Shown here in pieces: positions 23,721-36,600 of a DNA stretch of 64,000 nucleotides (position 1 is the stretch's first letter; every line of letters begins with the position of its first letter). This DNA is from Ceratotherium simum simum (taxonomy: Eukaryota > Chordata > Mammalia > Perissodactyla > Rhinocerotidae). The stretch covers positions 8,648,957 to 8,712,956 of the forward strand of contig NW_004454179.1 in the NCBI RefSeq assembly GCF_000283155.1, read 5' to 3'. Below the pieces are notes generated by a model. The model searched no databases. It saw only the letters and a list, made by a program, of their open reading frames with translations, and was not told where the DNA came from. Made by a program: the position numbers and the translations under genes.

Positions 23721-24635
23721 CGTAACTCCATTACTAATATTCTGGGGGTGGGGGTGGGATGAAAAACATTTATGTTTTGCTAGGGAGAGATCAATGTATG
23801 CTTATGCTTTAGATGGTAACAAAAATACAATGTTATACTTCTAAACATAGAAGTATAATGTGGACAAATTTCTATGAATTCAATGCAAATGCAAGAAGGC
23901 TTTCCTTACTTGTTCAGAATCCTGAATATAGAGCTTTAGGAAAATCTCAAGGGTCACTAAAAAATTAAGGAAGAAAGAAATGGAAAACAGGAAGTGAGTC
24001 ATTAATAAAGATAAAGATATGTTTATAAACTCCAACAAATAAAAATAACTGTGATTTTGAATATAAATCTATATAGTTTAAATAAAATAGAATAAATATT
24101 TAGGTAAATAAATAAGTTGCTTTTACATACGCAATGTGAAAAGGAATTGTTGAGCATTTATGAAATTGAAATTCGTATAGACACCCAATGGCAATCACAA
24201 GTATTTCCACTGTAGTGTAGCTTTCCTTCGACTGTAGTGTAGTATAGTTTATTTTGACACAAATACTAGCTAAAAGCAAACAAGAAAGATGTGGCTGGAA
24301 ATTTTGTCACTAGGAATAATAGAGAAGGAAAAGACGAGAAAATCCAAAGTCTATACAGAAAATATAAAGAATGAGAGTGGGTAAGGATTGAGCAAGAAGT
24401 ACTGTAACATGAATTAACTAGATCACTGGATCATAAGGGACTACAGGGCATAGACTATGGTTGTTCTCCAGTTATAGTTTTCTTCATCAATGTCTCTCTT
24501 AAGACGTGGTATCCAGAAATCAAATTAAAACTCTGTACATGACCTAGCACATACAACAGGACTGCTTCTTCTCTTTTTGTTTCTACAGCTCTGTTAGTGC
24601 CTAAGTTACCATCAAATCTAATCTGCAGAATTTGA
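23721..24635. other. Unassigned sequence
   Basis: AT-rich. 'gactgtagtgtagtatag' partly repeats 'cactgtagtgtagc' near 24210-24250. No gene seen. Confidence 0.5.
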
Positions 24636-24639
24636 GAGA

Positions 24640-24800
24640 TGAAGAACCAACACTGTCATTTAGTTCAGTTCCCTCCATTTTCAAATGAGAAAAATGAAGT
24701 GACTAAAGTTAACTGACTTGCCCAAAGTTATCCAGCAGTGACACTACCAGGGAGCAGACAGTTCAGGCTTGGAGCCTCAGAATACCGGTAAAGGTGTCAT
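24640..24800 (-). mobile_element. MIR SINE fragment
   Basis: 'tccattttcaaatgagaaaa', 'aactgacttgcccaaagtta' and 'tccagcagtgacactaccag' match reverse MIR. Confidence 0.8.
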
Positions 24801-24839
24801 AAAGATGTCACTACCGAATTAACACAACCCAGGGAGCCC

Positions 24840-25070
24840 AGGGACAGAGCACTGGACAAAGAGTCAGAAAACTTGTATTTGGATCCCAGCTCTGCCTCTT
24901 ATTTTCTGTGAGACCATGGGCAATCACTGCAACTCTCTATAAAGGGAGAATGATGAGACCTACCTCATGAAAATGTTATGTATACTTGGTGCAAAAGTGC
25001 TTTGTAAAAAACATTAAATATTAAAACTATTAGGATGTATTATTATGATGATTATCTCATAATCACAATT
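24840..25070 (+). mobile_element. MIR SINE
   Basis: 'atttggatcccagctctgcc', 'gtgagaccatgggcaatcac' and 'gatgagacctacctcatgaa' run in MIR order. It lies head to head with the minus MIR just upstream. Confidence 0.82.
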
Positions 25071-25194
25071 TTGTTAAACAGATGTAATGTCTCTCAAGTG
25101 GACTGTTATGTGAACGTTGTATAACAGGTAGTTTATATCTCTAATTCTCATGCTCCAGAAAAGATGTTTCATACATATAAATTTTCCCTTAAAG

Positions 25195-25470
25195 AATCTT
25201 AATTTTTTAAAAATTTTGATTACGGAACATTTCAAACATATACAAAGTAAGTAGAATATAATGAATCCCTATGTACCTATTACTCAGCTTCAATATTTTC
25301 AAAATTCTGCCATTCTTTTTCTTATTGTGGTAAAATACACATGACATAAAATTTACCATTTTAATCATTTTTAAGTGTACGGTTCAGTGGCATTAAGTAC
25401 ATTCATATGTTGTGTCTGCCATTCTTAAACCATCTAAACCTCCACACACTCCCCACCTATCGACTCCATG
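25195..25470 (-). mobile_element. L1 3' UTR fragment
   Basis: 'cctattactcagcttcaata' then 'cataaaatttaccattttaa' and 'ttaagtgtacggttcagtgg' are reverse L1 3' UTR text. Two L1 subtypes may be juxtaposed at about 25325. Confidence 0.7.
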
Positions 25471-26229
25471 ATTATGAGAATCTCACTTTTTAAAATCAGA
25501 CATCTAACACTTAAAAATTTCCATCCAAATTCACATGCAATTTTTTTGCCCTAATCCTCAATTCCCCCTTCATGAGATCATAACGCCTCTCTCTTCAAAG
25601 TAGCTCTGAAGTTTAGAGAATGCACTGTAATATCACATAGCAGGCACCCAATAACTGTTAGCTCACTCACCCACACCATTTATATGGTGGGACTGTTCCC
25701 AGAGAAGCTGTGCTGATAACACAATGGATTTCATTTCACTGATATGATGACTCTCAAGTTTTATGTGGAGTGTTTTTTTGACATTTCTTCATTGTTCCCT
25801 TTTACCTTATCTAGGTGGGACATATAAACCTAATTAAATTTCCAATAATAATGTTCTTTGTAGAAAAGTAATAAAGAAGTTCTTTATATGTTGGTGGTAG
25901 TATTTAATTATAAAAGCAATAAAATAAACTCCAGTAGCCTAAGCGAGGAGTTTCTCAACTCATTGCAGCTACTTATTCAAGTGTATTGATGGGTAAATCA
26001 AACATACTTTGGCTTCTCTTTAATGACTGAGTCACTGTGAAGGACACAGGGAAGCGTTGACTCCTCTCTTCTGGGTCACTGCTCTGACAAGGCTCTCTCG
26101 TCTCTGACAGATCCTTCTCAGCCTCACTTTATCCTTCTGCACGGTAAATGGGGAGATATTCTAAGACGTATTCCTCAGCCTCAAGTTCTTTTACAAGCTC
26201 CAATAGATGACTCGTTTACATGACTTCAG
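25471..26229. other. Unassigned sequence
   Basis: No recognisable gene or repeat. Confidence 0.5.
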
Positions 26230-26590
26230 TCTACATCTCTATATGAGCTGCTCTAAAATCAACAACTCCAGCCCACAATTTTCTGACTCCAAGAATATTC
26301 TGAATTCATCATCATCCCCCTCAAACTCCTTCTCCCTCCCAGAAATCCTCTGTTTCTGTTGATGGTACCATCACCCTCCTGGTCATCCTGTCTTAAACTA
26401 GAGCCTCATCCTTCCATTTTTAAACCCTTTATCTCCTATACCCAATTCAACTCCAAAGAAGAGTGATTCTTCCTTAGAAATATCTTTTATTTGCTCCATT
26501 CTTTTCCCAACTCCACTAATTGGAGACATTACAACTTCACAACCTAATTAATGCAATAGCTCATGTGTTCAATCAAATACAATTTCTAGC
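26230..26590 (+). mobile_element. L2 LINE fragment
   Basis: 'tttctgttgatggtaccatc', 'accctcctggtcatcctgtc' and 'cctttatctcctatacccaa' follow the plus-strand order of the L2 internal region, heavily diverged. Confidence 0.6.
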
Positions 26591-27469
26591 ACATAAGGCT
26601 TAATCAAGAAGCCAGAATTCTGAACTCTTTAGGAATTAAGTGAGAATCATGCCTCAGCAGCCCTTCAACTAACACTTAGGCGAGTTTAAAAAGACATAAG
26701 TCCTTTTTCTTAGCCAGAAAAAACAAAGTTCTCTTCATTGGTAAAGCATGTTATTTTATAACTAGGTCTGAATAATGCAAACATCTGATAATCTTCAGAG
26801 AAATCACACCAACAAAATCTGAGTGCAATCTAGGCCCTCTCAAATACAGCTCACATTTCCCTAATTTTACAGTCTCTATATAAAAACTTACATTCCCATT
26901 ATTACATTTACAGAGCCCTTGAAAGGTGCCATAAAGTTTCAGTCTTGATACTCTCCAATTAGTGTCCTAGCTACACAGCTCTGAAGTTCCAGTTTACTAG
27001 CTTAACATGCAAGCTACAGCTTGTCTTAACTAAACACTTATCTCTAATGACTGGTTTCCATTCCAAGCCCCCAGCTATACAAAACAGCTAACTACCAGAT
27101 TTTAGTTTTCTGCTTAGTTTTTCTCTTGCAATCTAGTGTAGTCCAGACATCACCCTTCCCAGGTGACTCTTCCATCAGAGAATACCCCAACTGACAGTCA
27201 CTCACTCCAGTGCTCTGGGATTCAAAGTTTTGATAATATGCATGCACAGATACATTTACAAATATATCCACTACAGTTGCATTTGTTTAGTAAAATCTTA
27301 GACATAACATTTATGTCTATTCATAACTGGGTAGGAGAGTGGCTGAGGATATAGATAAAACAAAATTGCCATGAGTTAATTGTTGAAATTGAGTAATCGG
27401 TTCATTATATAATTCTCTCTGCTTTTTGGCATATGTTTAAAATTTTTTTCATAAAAAAATTTTAATTAA
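26591..27469. other. Unassigned sequence
   Basis: No recognisable gene or repeat. A/T runs near 27440-27470 adjoin the next L1 piece. Confidence 0.5.
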
Positions 27470-27830
27470 GGTACATATCAACTATGGATATAATGTAATA
27501 CTACAAACAATATTTATTGATCTGTACTCATAGAAATAGGGCTATGATATACTGTTAAGTGAAAAACAGCAAGTTAATAAACAATAAGTACAGTATGGCT
27601 CCATTAGGGGGGTTTGAAAGCTCTCTGTGTGTTTATGAGTGTATATATATGTTCGCATATCCACAGATAAAGGTCTGGACAGAGACCCATCAAACTGACA
27701 GTTAACCCTGGGAATTAGGAGAGATAAGAGTAGATGATCATGTCTTACTCTACACACTGCAATAAGGTTTGAATTTTTACTAGCATCTGTAGATTTAAAA
27801 AATAAAGAAAATATTAATAATAATTTCAAC
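27470..27830 (+). mobile_element. L1 3' end (old L1M type)
   Basis: 'atatactgttaagtgaaaaa', 'agtacagtatggctccatta' and 'gtctggacagagacccatca' follow the plus-strand order of an old L1 3' end. Confidence 0.75.
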
Positions 27831-28199
27831 AGCTAAAATCTTTAGTGCCACAGGCACCTGGAGTCTTGTATTCTTGGGAGTATTAAATACCAAGGAATAC
27901 TAAAGATATACATCTATACTTCAAAGCATGCTACATATTGAAAATAAAATTCATTTATCTGACCTGCTCTCTCAAGGCATTGACTTTAATTAAGTGCTTT
28001 TCCTACCAACCTTATCTGGGACTGCCTTCTGTTACTTCCTGGCAAGGTTTTACTTAATTCTTTGGTTTTTCCTTGTTATAGGCAGAACAGATGGAGGAAA
28101 ACCATAAAAGATTTTCTTGCCCTTTAGTCTGGTGCAAATTCATAATTTTTTCCAAAGTCATGATTGAAGTTGATTTGTGTTTCCATGCAACCAGTGGCT
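27831..28199. other. Unassigned sequence
   Basis: Nothing recognised. Confidence 0.45.
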
Positions 28200-28435
28200 A
28201 CTAACTTTCTGGTTGGTCAAAAACACTCCTACTACTCCCCTATTTTTACTAGGGGATCTGAACCCCTCTTTACTTTTGTACCTACTAATTCTCATAATCT
28301 TCAGGTACTAGTTTCCCTGCTTTTCACTACCTCCCCATCCATGCCGGGGTCTGGTGCCTTCCTCTATCACAGCACTTGTCATATTATACTGAAATTGTTT
28401 ACTTATCTGCCTCCCCTGTAAGACTAAGACTACAA
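28200..28435 (+). mobile_element. L2 fragment
   Basis: 'ttcctctatcacagcacttg', 'catattatactgaaattgtt' and 'cttatctgcctcccctgtaa' are L2 3' text. The left part is too diverged to be sure of the start. Confidence 0.6.
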
Positions 28436-28859
28436 CCAGAGGTGAATCCAGGTGTCGTGGGACCTGAAACTAATACAACTTAGGGAGCTTTCTTTTAGAA
28501 AAGAATATAAATTATGCATACAAAATTATGTAGAAACATATATTTATTTAGAATGAGAAGAGAAATCACAACAGGTTATTGAAGATATAGAGAGATTAAG
28601 ATCCGTCTCTTCTGAGACTTCTTTAGACAATTTACTAGAAATGCTTGCATAGAAATGCATCCTGATTGCAACCTGGCTTTCTTTTCCCATTACTGGCCCT
28701 CACAAAGGCCTGTGCAAGTGATGAGTTCTAAAATTTTAGCTTCATTAGCTTCACCATAAATCTATGTCTGGCTTCTTCATTGCTGAGTTCTCAGCAATCA
28801 GCTTAGTGCCGTACACATATTAGGTCTTCAAAATATAGCTGTGATGCATGAAAGCAGGG
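28436..28859. other. Unassigned, perhaps an old DNA transposon piece
   Basis: 'gtcgtgggacctgaaactaa' and 'atttagaatgagaagagaaa' vaguely resemble a hAT-type element. I cannot place its ends. Confidence 0.3.
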
Positions 28860-29390
28860 ATGAATGGATTAATCCTCCTTTTACCAAATCCCTCTTACAA
28901 ACACTTCAATGGCTTCCCATTACTGTTAAGATAAAAGACTACCGCATAATCTAGCCCTTGTCTTCCTCTCCTAAAGCCTCTTAAACTCCTCTCTTTCTTA
29001 CTTTATATACCCAGCTACACTGGCCTTCTCTAACCACCTTGGGACCTGTACGTAGGCAGTTCCCTCTGTCTAGACCCCTATTTCTATCCCTCTACCTCCG
29101 TTCAAATGCTACTTTGTCAAGGAAGACTCCAGCCTAGGTTAAATCTCCCAGTCATCTCACTCATGGTATTCTCTACTTCAAAACACTTTCACAATTGTAA
29201 TTACAGAGTTGTGTAAAAAGGAGTTGATCTATTTTGCTACTGGAATGAAAACTTCATGAAGGCAGGGGTCATAGTGTGTTTGTTTATTCATTGTTTCCCC
29301 AGTTTACCACAATGCTGTGTACTGAGTAGGTGCTCAATAAATATTTGTAGAATGAATGAAGAAATTAATGAATGAAGATAAATGCCCAAG
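28860..29390 (+). mobile_element. L2 LINE 3' end, well preserved
   Basis: 'cttcaatggcttcccattac', 'ttcaaatgctactttgtcaa', 'ttcatgaaggcaggggtcat' and 'gtaggtgctcaataaatatt' give the canonical order of the L2 3' end, ending in GAATGAATGAA. Confidence 0.92.
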
Positions 29391-29464
29391 AGGATATAAT
29401 TCTTGGTATATATTGAAGGAAATGTAGTGTCTAATATCAAAGACATCCACTGGTCAAAAGGAGC

Positions 29465-29591
29465 AATGAAAAGACTGCATAATAACAGCTAATATTTATT
29501 GCTTGTTGTATGCTAGGCTTTGCAGTAACCTCTTTATATGTAGTTTCTCATTTAATCCTTGGAACAACCTTATAAGCAAGTAGATATTAGA
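29465..29591 (-). mobile_element. MIR SINE fragment
   Basis: 'aacagctaatatttattgct' and 'tctcatttaatccttggaac' match reverse MIR. It stops at 'agtagatattag', where the L1 begins. Confidence 0.8.
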
Positions 29592-31790
29592 ATAAACTTG
29601 TTAATTTCTACAAAAAATTCTGCTGAATTTTGATTGGGATTGCATTCACTCTACAGATCCCTCTAAAATCAAACTGACATCTTAATAATGAGTATTGCAA
29701 ACCATGAACACAGCAAATATCTCCATTTATTCAGATATTCTTTGATTTATTTTATCAATGTTTTGTAGTTTTCAGCACACCGATCTTACATATATTTTGT
29801 TAAGGGTTATACCTAATTATTACATGGTTTGGGATGCTACTGTAAATAATACTATTTTTTAAATTTCCATTTCTGATTGTTCATTGGTAGGATATGGCAA
29901 TATAATTTTTTATATTAACCTTGTATCCTGCAACCTTGCTAAACACACTTACCAGTTCCAGTGGGGTTTTTCTAGATTCTTTTAAATTTTCTATACAATC
30001 ATATTGTCTGTGAATAGAGACAATTTTACTTATTCCTTTCCAATCTGGATGCCTTTTATTTCTTCTTCTTGCCTATTGTCTTGCTGAATAGGAGTAGTTA
30101 AAGTGGACATCCTTGCTTTGTTCTTTATTCAAGGGGAAAACATTTAGTCTTCCAATAAGCAGTACAGTGGTTTTTGTAGATGCTCTTTATCAGGTTGCAG
30201 AAATTCCCTTGTATTCCTAGTTTGCTGAGAGTTTTCATCATTAATGGATGTTGAATTTTGTCAAATATTTTTTCTGCATCTATTGAGATGATCACATTGT
30301 TTTTCTTATTTAGTCTTAAGAATACTGATTTTTGAATGTAGAACCAGCCTTGCATTCTCAAGATAAATGCAACTTGATCCTTTTTACATATTGTTGGATT
30401 TAATTTGCTCAAATTTTGTTAAGGATTTCTGATTGTATGTTCATGAGGAATATTGGTCTGTAGTTTTCTTTTCTTGCATTGGCTTTGTCTTATTTTGGTA
30501 TCAGGGTAATACTAGCCTCATAAAATGAGTTGGGAAGTATTTCCTCCTCTTCTATTTTCTTGAAGAGTTGATATATAATCAACCTTCCTTATATGTTTGG
30601 TAGAATTTGCCAATGAAGAAATATAGACCTGGAGTTTTCTTTGTTGAAAGGTTTTTAACTATTAATTCATTTTCTTTCTTTAATAAATACAGTACTATTC
30701 AGGTTATCTATTTTTTCTTGAGTGAATTTTGATAATTCAAGTCTTTCACGGAATTTGTCTATTTCATCTAAGTTCTTGAATTTTGGAGCATATAATTTGT
30801 GTCTTATCTCTTTTTTTCTCAGTCAGTCTGGCTAGAGGTTTGTCAATTTTATTGATATTTTCAAAGAACCAACTTTTGTTTCATTAAATTTATTGTTACT
30901 CGGTTTTCAATTTCACTGATATCTGTTCTTATCTTCACTATTTCCTTCCTTCTGCTTGCTTTGGGTTTACATTTTTCTTCTTTTTATAGTTCTGTAATGT
31001 TGACACTTAGATCATTGATGCTTACATAAGCATTTAATGCTACAAATTTCCCTCAAAGCACTGCTTTTGCTGCATCCTACAGATTTTAATATAGTGTATT
31101 TTAATATATTTCTATTTCATATATTTTAAATTTCCTTTGAGACTTCTTCTTTGACCTGTGGGTTATTTAGATATGTGTGGTTTAATTTACAAATATTTGA
31201 GGAATTTCAAAATATTTGGGGAATTTTCCTGATATCTTTCTGTTATTAGTTTCTAGTTTAATTCCATTGTAGTCTGAGAACATACTTTGATTTCAGTGTT
31301 TTTAAATTTATTAAGATTGGGCCTGGATTTATGGCCAGAATATGGTCTATCTTGGTGAATGTTGTCTGTCTACTTAAAAAGAGTACATATTTTGCTGTTG
31401 TTGGTTGAGTGTTCTATAAATGTTAATCAAGTAAAGTTGGGTGATAGCATTGTCAGGTCTTCCATACCCTTATTTTCACTCATCTTGTCAATTATTGTGA
31501 AAGGAGTATTGAAGTCTCAAGGTAGAAATGTGAATTTGTCTATTTCTTCTTTCAATTTTATCTGGTTCCGCTTCACATATTTTGAATCTCTGTTGTTATG
31601 CACATACATATTTAGGATTGTTATGCCTTTTTGATGAATCAACCCCTTTATCATTATGTAGCATTCCTCTTTACCCCTGGCAATATTTCTTATTCTGATG
31701 TCTACTTTGTCTTATTTTAATAAAGCCACTCCAGCTTTCATTTGATTAGTGTGGTTCTTTCTCATAAACCTATTCAGCACTAGCCAAGGA
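29592..31790 (-). mobile_element. L1 fragment (5'- and 3'-truncated), minus strand
   Basis: The reverse complement covers only L1 ORF2. The left end corresponds to the part just after the reverse transcriptase core and the right end to the endonuclease domain. The 3' UTR is missing. An open stretch at 30125-30412 reads reverse transcriptase residues such as 'IISIDAEKIFDKIQHP'. Missing its 3' end, this is a rearranged piece and not a simple insertion. Confidence 0.88.
29592..31790 (-). pseudogene. L1 ORF2 remnant, partial
   Basis: It is read right to left: endonuclease, linker, then reverse transcriptase fingers and palm. Recognisable short frames occur, the best at 30125-30412 (95 codons). 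Stops separate the blocks and the C-terminal third is absent, so no activity is possible. Confidence 0.8.
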
Positions 31791-32009
31791 AAATGTTACA
31801 TTAATATCAGACAGGTTTCAATCGCAGGACAATCTTCTTATGGGTAACCCTTGCTCCATCCTCAATCCACGAGGAATATTACTCAGAGAAGATTATGAAT
31901 GGATCAAGAGTTACCCATAGGAGATCATCTGGTAGCAATCCTGAAGTGACCTGAATTGTACCAACTCCTATGATTTGGAAATAGGAAAGACAGGAATAAA
32001 AGACTTCTC

Positions 32010-32190
32010 CAGGAATTCTCAAACTTTACAGGAATCACCTGTGAACATCTGTTAAAAATACAGATTTCTGAGGCCCACACTTAGAGATTCCTGTGCTAGT
32101 ACCCAGGAATCTGCCATTTTAACAAGCCATCCCAGGTGAGTCTGATGCAGGTGGTCCATGAACCGTACTTGAGAAATACTAATCTATTCT
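32010..32190 (+). mobile_element. MER5A-like hAT element
   Basis: 'ggaattctcaaactttacag', 'ttaaaaatacagatttctga', 'ccattttaacaagccatccc' and the end 'tacttgagaaatact' match the short non-autonomous hAT element MER5A over its full length, with inverted ends. Confidence 0.85.
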
Positions 32191-32199
32191 GTGTTCTCT

Positions 32200-32440
32200 A
32201 AAGCAGCACTGTTCTGAAAAACAAATGTCATATAAGCCACATATGTAATTTCATATTTTTTGGTAGGCCCATTAAAAAAAGTAAAAAAGAAAAAACAGAT
32301 GAGATTAATTTTAATAATATATTTTCTTTAGCCTAATATAGCCAAAATATTATCATTTTGACATTTGGTACCAGCCCACTTTTCAAGCACTCAATAGCCA
32401 CATGGGGCTAGTGGCTACTATATGCAACAGCATAGATTTA
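32200..32440. mobile_element. Non-autonomous hAT-Charlie type element
   Basis: 'cagcactgttctgaaaaaca' at the left, 'cccattaaaaaaagtaaaaa' and 'ttttaataatatattttctt' inside, and 'caatagccacatggggctag' near the right match a known MER1-group pattern. The right inverted end (about 32420-32435) is decayed. Confidence 0.7.
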
Positions 32441-32580
32441 AAGCAATGTTTCTCAACTTCAGCAGTGTTTCTGAAACTTCTAATTCAGTAGGTTTGGGTG
32501 GGGAACCCTAAGCATTCATGCCAGATCGAGTGATTCTTATTTTCAGAGAAGTTTGGGACTCACAGCAACAGAGCATGGGC
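32441..32580. mobile_element. Probable further hAT (MER5-like) scrap
   Basis: 'gcaatgtttctcaacttcag' and 'aattcagtaggtttgggtgg' echo the MER5 group, but the order is incomplete. Confidence 0.35.
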
Positions 32581-33219
32581 CACAGCTCAGGTGGGCTCTC
32601 AGGCAAATATTCTCTACTGGCTGGATGGGGCCAAATACATGATAAGAGACCCCAGAACATGAAAGAATTGGTCAGTCCTGGCTTTCTCTAGCTTCCTGAT
32701 TCTGTTTACTTCCCCTTACCTCAAGGATATTTCTGTTACTCCCAATGACCTCATTTTCTTCCTTCCAGGAAAATTGCTTTCTGATCTATCATTCCTATAA
32801 GGAGATAAACAACTAATAACAAATGTCACTCACCTCGAGACTTGAGCCACTTAAACACAAACCTGGATTAAAGACTCATGACCAGAATTTTAAATATTTT
32901 CTTCTTAAAAATCATAAAAAGGCCCAGAATTTCCAGCATTTTTGGTCTCTAAACTAAATCCCCTAGATAGAAGCTGAATGTCCCTTTTTTAGGTGGTGTC
33001 CCAGTCATTAGCTTGAATATCGTCACTTTAACAAGAAGCTTCAATTCATGGGCTCCAAAGCATCGTGAAGTTGAAGAGCAGAAATTGTTGATCTTAGAAT
33101 CTCTAAAATCACTTCCTTCTCTATGTAGTATAAAAGTGGCCCTGCCCCCAAGAGTCAAATAGAACTAGATCAATTAAAGAAATGTCATACAAGAGTAAAA
33201 TATAACATTTAAATATACA
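32581..33219. other. Unassigned sequence
   Basis: No recognisable gene or repeat. A 69-codon minus frame at 32949-33158 shows no domain. Confidence 0.5.
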
Positions 33220-33352
33220 GATTCTGGAATCTATCAGCATGGGACTGGGTCCCAACTCCACTGCTGACCAGCTACAGCCTAGACTAATTTGCTTTATTTC
33301 TATGTTTCATTTTTATCAACTGGAAAATGCTTTGTAGGATCATTGAGAGGTA
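33220..33352 (+). mobile_element. MIR SINE fragment
   Basis: 'acagattctggaatctatca', 'tgggtcccaactccactgct' and 'atcaactggaaaatgctttg' follow MIR order. It runs straight into the AT block. Confidence 0.7.
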
Positions 33353-33697
33353 AATTTTATATATATTCCTATATATAAATATATAGAAATTATTATTTAT
33401 TTTATATATTGTATAGATAATAATATATTATTATATATTATACATTTTATATATTATTAATTATATAAATATTACATATAAAATATTTATAAAATATAAA
33501 ATAAATCATTATATATAGTGATATAAGGATATAAATTATATATATAAATGGTTATTTATTAATTTAATTACTTATGGTAAATTTTAGTGGATTATTTACA
33601 TTTATATAATATTATATATATAATAATTATATATAAAGCCACACTTATTAAATATATATAATAATAATTATACATATATATATAAATGTATAACTAT
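33353..33697. repeat. AT-only low-complexity block
   Basis: About 345 bp are almost free of G and C, built from TATATA, AATATATT and TTATATAA words, many self-complementary. The only short G/C-bearing breaks are near 33590 and 33640. It extends from the end of a MIR. Confidence 0.92.
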
Positions 33698-34290
33698 AGC
33701 TACTGTGTATTGAAGTTCTCACATAATCACCAGTCTAGAAGAAGCCACATGATCTATTGATGCAATGACCTACTGCAAACTCCCTTATATCTGGTCTTAT
33801 GCTCATGTTGCATTTCACAATCAGCTTTCCTGGAAATCAATTTCTAACTAAAAATAGGTTAGGTACTTTGTGACATAATGCTACAATACTATGCTTTTGC
33901 ATTGAGCTGATGCTGTATGGGTCTGATAGGGTTAAAGGATATGAAAAAGTGTGATTTCTCCCAAGGAGTAATAGATACCCTAAAGTAATGAAATCAATTT
34001 TATTAGATCCTTTACTTTACCCTGTGGGTTCCAAATTATTCTCTCTCTACAAATAAACTTCTTCACTGCTATCAGCATTTATAAGGTAATATTTTCCATA
34101 TGACAGTTCCTTGGCCTTTGTTTCGTGAATTTGATTAACAAATGGTTATGTTCATTATATTTTTTAATGGTATTCTTTCTTTCAATATGTTTTTGCTTTA
34201 ATCAACCAACCAGTGTCTGAAAAGTTAAGATAGCCAATTTGGCCACATTTGAAATAAAATATTTTAAATTCAGAGGTAGAGCATGGTCCT
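33698..34290. other. Unassigned sequence
   Basis: Nothing recognised. Confidence 0.5.
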
Positions 34291-34299
34291 ACAAGAAAG

Positions 34300-36600
34300 A
34301 AAAAAAATACAGGTCAGGCATCCCCATGAACATGATGTAAAAATCCTAAATGAAATCTTAGCAAACAAAATCTAGCAATGTATAAAAAGGATAATACATC
34401 AAAACCAAACTGAATTTATTCCAGGAATGCAAAGTTAGTTCAACATTCAAAAACCAATTAATGTAAGGACCAGCCCCAGTGGCCTAGTGGTTAATTTGGC
34501 ATGCTCCACTTCAGCGGCCCAGGTTCCATTCCCAGGCTTGGACCTACACCACTCGCCTGTCAGTGGCCATGCTGTGGCAGCAGCTCACAGACAAAAAGAG
34601 GAAGATTGGCAACAGATGCTAGCTCAGGGTGAATCTTCTTCAGCAAAAAAACCCACAAAAAAACACAATTAATGTTATTCACCATATAGGAGAAAAATTA
34701 TATGATCATCTCAATAGATATAGCAAAAGCATTAAATAAAACTCAACACCCATTTATGATAAAAATTCTGAACAAACAAGGAGTGAAGGAAACATCCTTA
34801 ATATGATAAAGGATATCTACAAATATCTACAACAACCCTCAAATTAATGAAGAAAAGTGAAATGTTTCTCCCTAACATTGGTAATAACATAAGGATGCCC
34901 ATTAGCACTACTTCTTTTCAACATTGTACTGGAGGTCCTCATTATCTGATAAGCCAAGAATTGAAAATAAAGGTATAAGAAATGGAAAGGGAGTAATAAA
35001 ACTATCATTATTCATAGGTGACATGATTCTGTACATAAAAATCCAAAAAAATCTGCAGACAATTTTTTTAGAATGAATAAGTAAATTAAGCAGGGTCACT
35101 GGATATAAGTCAATATATAAAAAAATCAATTGTATTTCCATATTCCATCAACAAACAATGAGAAAATGAAATTACAAAAACATGAGACTATTTCCAATAG
35201 CATAATGCATATGCAATCAGATTGCTCTGAATAAATCTGAATAAACTTAAAGATGTATAAGACATCTACACAGAAAACTATGAAATATTGCTGAAAATAA
35301 GCAATATATAAATGAATGTCTATATCATGTTCCCCAACTGATTTATAAATTGAATGCAATCCCAATCAGATCATGAGCAGGCTTTTCATAGAAACTGATT
35401 AGCTAATGCTAAAATTCATATAGTAATATGAAGGCCAAGAATCACTACAGCAACCATGAAGAGGAAGAACAAAGCTGGAGAATTTATTCTACCAGATATC
35501 TAGACTTATAAATCTACAATAATTAAGAGTGTGTGATATTGGTATAAAGATAGGCAAACAGGCCAATGCAACAGAACAGAGAGTCCAGAAGCATACTTAC
35601 ACATATCTGGACACTTGCTTTATGATAAAAGCTACACTGCAGATAAGCAGGGAAAGGATGATCTTTTCAGAAAATGATGCTTGGTCAACAGAACATGCAA
35701 ATAGAAAAAAATTTTAACCTACCCCCCCATTCCTACCTCATATACAAAATAATCAATTCAATGGGTATTGTAGGTCTAAATGCAAAGGGTAAAACAATAA
35801 AGATTATCAAAAACAACACAGGAGAATATATTCATTAGTTGAGGTAGGCAATAATTTCCTGAACAAAAAACATTACCAGAAAGGGCAAAGATTGATAAAT
35901 TGATCTATAATAAAATTAAAAACTTCTTTTCACCAAAAGACACCTCTAAGCCCGTGAATAGGCAATCCACAGAATACGTGAAGATAATGGAATACATATA
36001 ATCAACAGGGGGATTGTATTCAGAATATATAAAGACAGAATACCTAAAATGGGTAGACTTGAATAGGCACTTCATAAAGGAGGATGGCCAATGGTTAAAA
36101 GACATTTGAAAATGTGCGTAGCCTCCTTAGTCATCAGGAAAATGCAGTGAGATAACATTATGTACTCACCAGAACAGCTAAAATGAAAGAGATGGTCAAT
36201 ACCAAGTATTGGTGACAATGTAGAAAAACTGGAACAGCTAATAGGTGAATAACCACTTTGGGTTATTCAATTTCAACATATTTTATACAATATGTAATAC
36301 ATGAAGCCCAATATTTATCCTGTGACCTACCAATTTCGCTCCTAAGCATATACCCAATAAAATATGAACATATGTTCACCAAAACCCAAAAACGTCTCTA
36401 GATACTCTTGTACTATTTTTAATAACCAAAAACTGGAAAAACCAAAGTGTTCATCAACAATAGGCATATTAAATAAACTTGGTATACTCAAATAATAGAA
36501 TACTATATAGCAATGATAATGAAAAAACCACAGCTACCTGGAACACAAATCTCACAAAAACAATGTTGAGTGAAAGAAGCCACACACAAAAGAGTACACA
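34300..36600 (+). pseudogene. L1 ORF2 remnant, C-terminal two thirds
   Basis: Nucleotide order follows ORF2 from the middle of the reverse transcriptase. The catalytic tetrapeptide region now reads F-I-G-D (codons from 35010), so the first catalytic Asp is lost. Stops are frequent, and the longest plus frames are about 60 codons. Confidence 0.75.
34465..34665 (+). mobile_element. ERE-type SINE inside L1
   Basis: The head 'aaggaccagccccagtggcc' and tail 'gctagctcagggtgaatctt' mark it. It is a short, diverged copy that lacks part of the middle. CAATTAATGT flanks it at 34455-34464 and 34666-34675. Confidence 0.9.
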
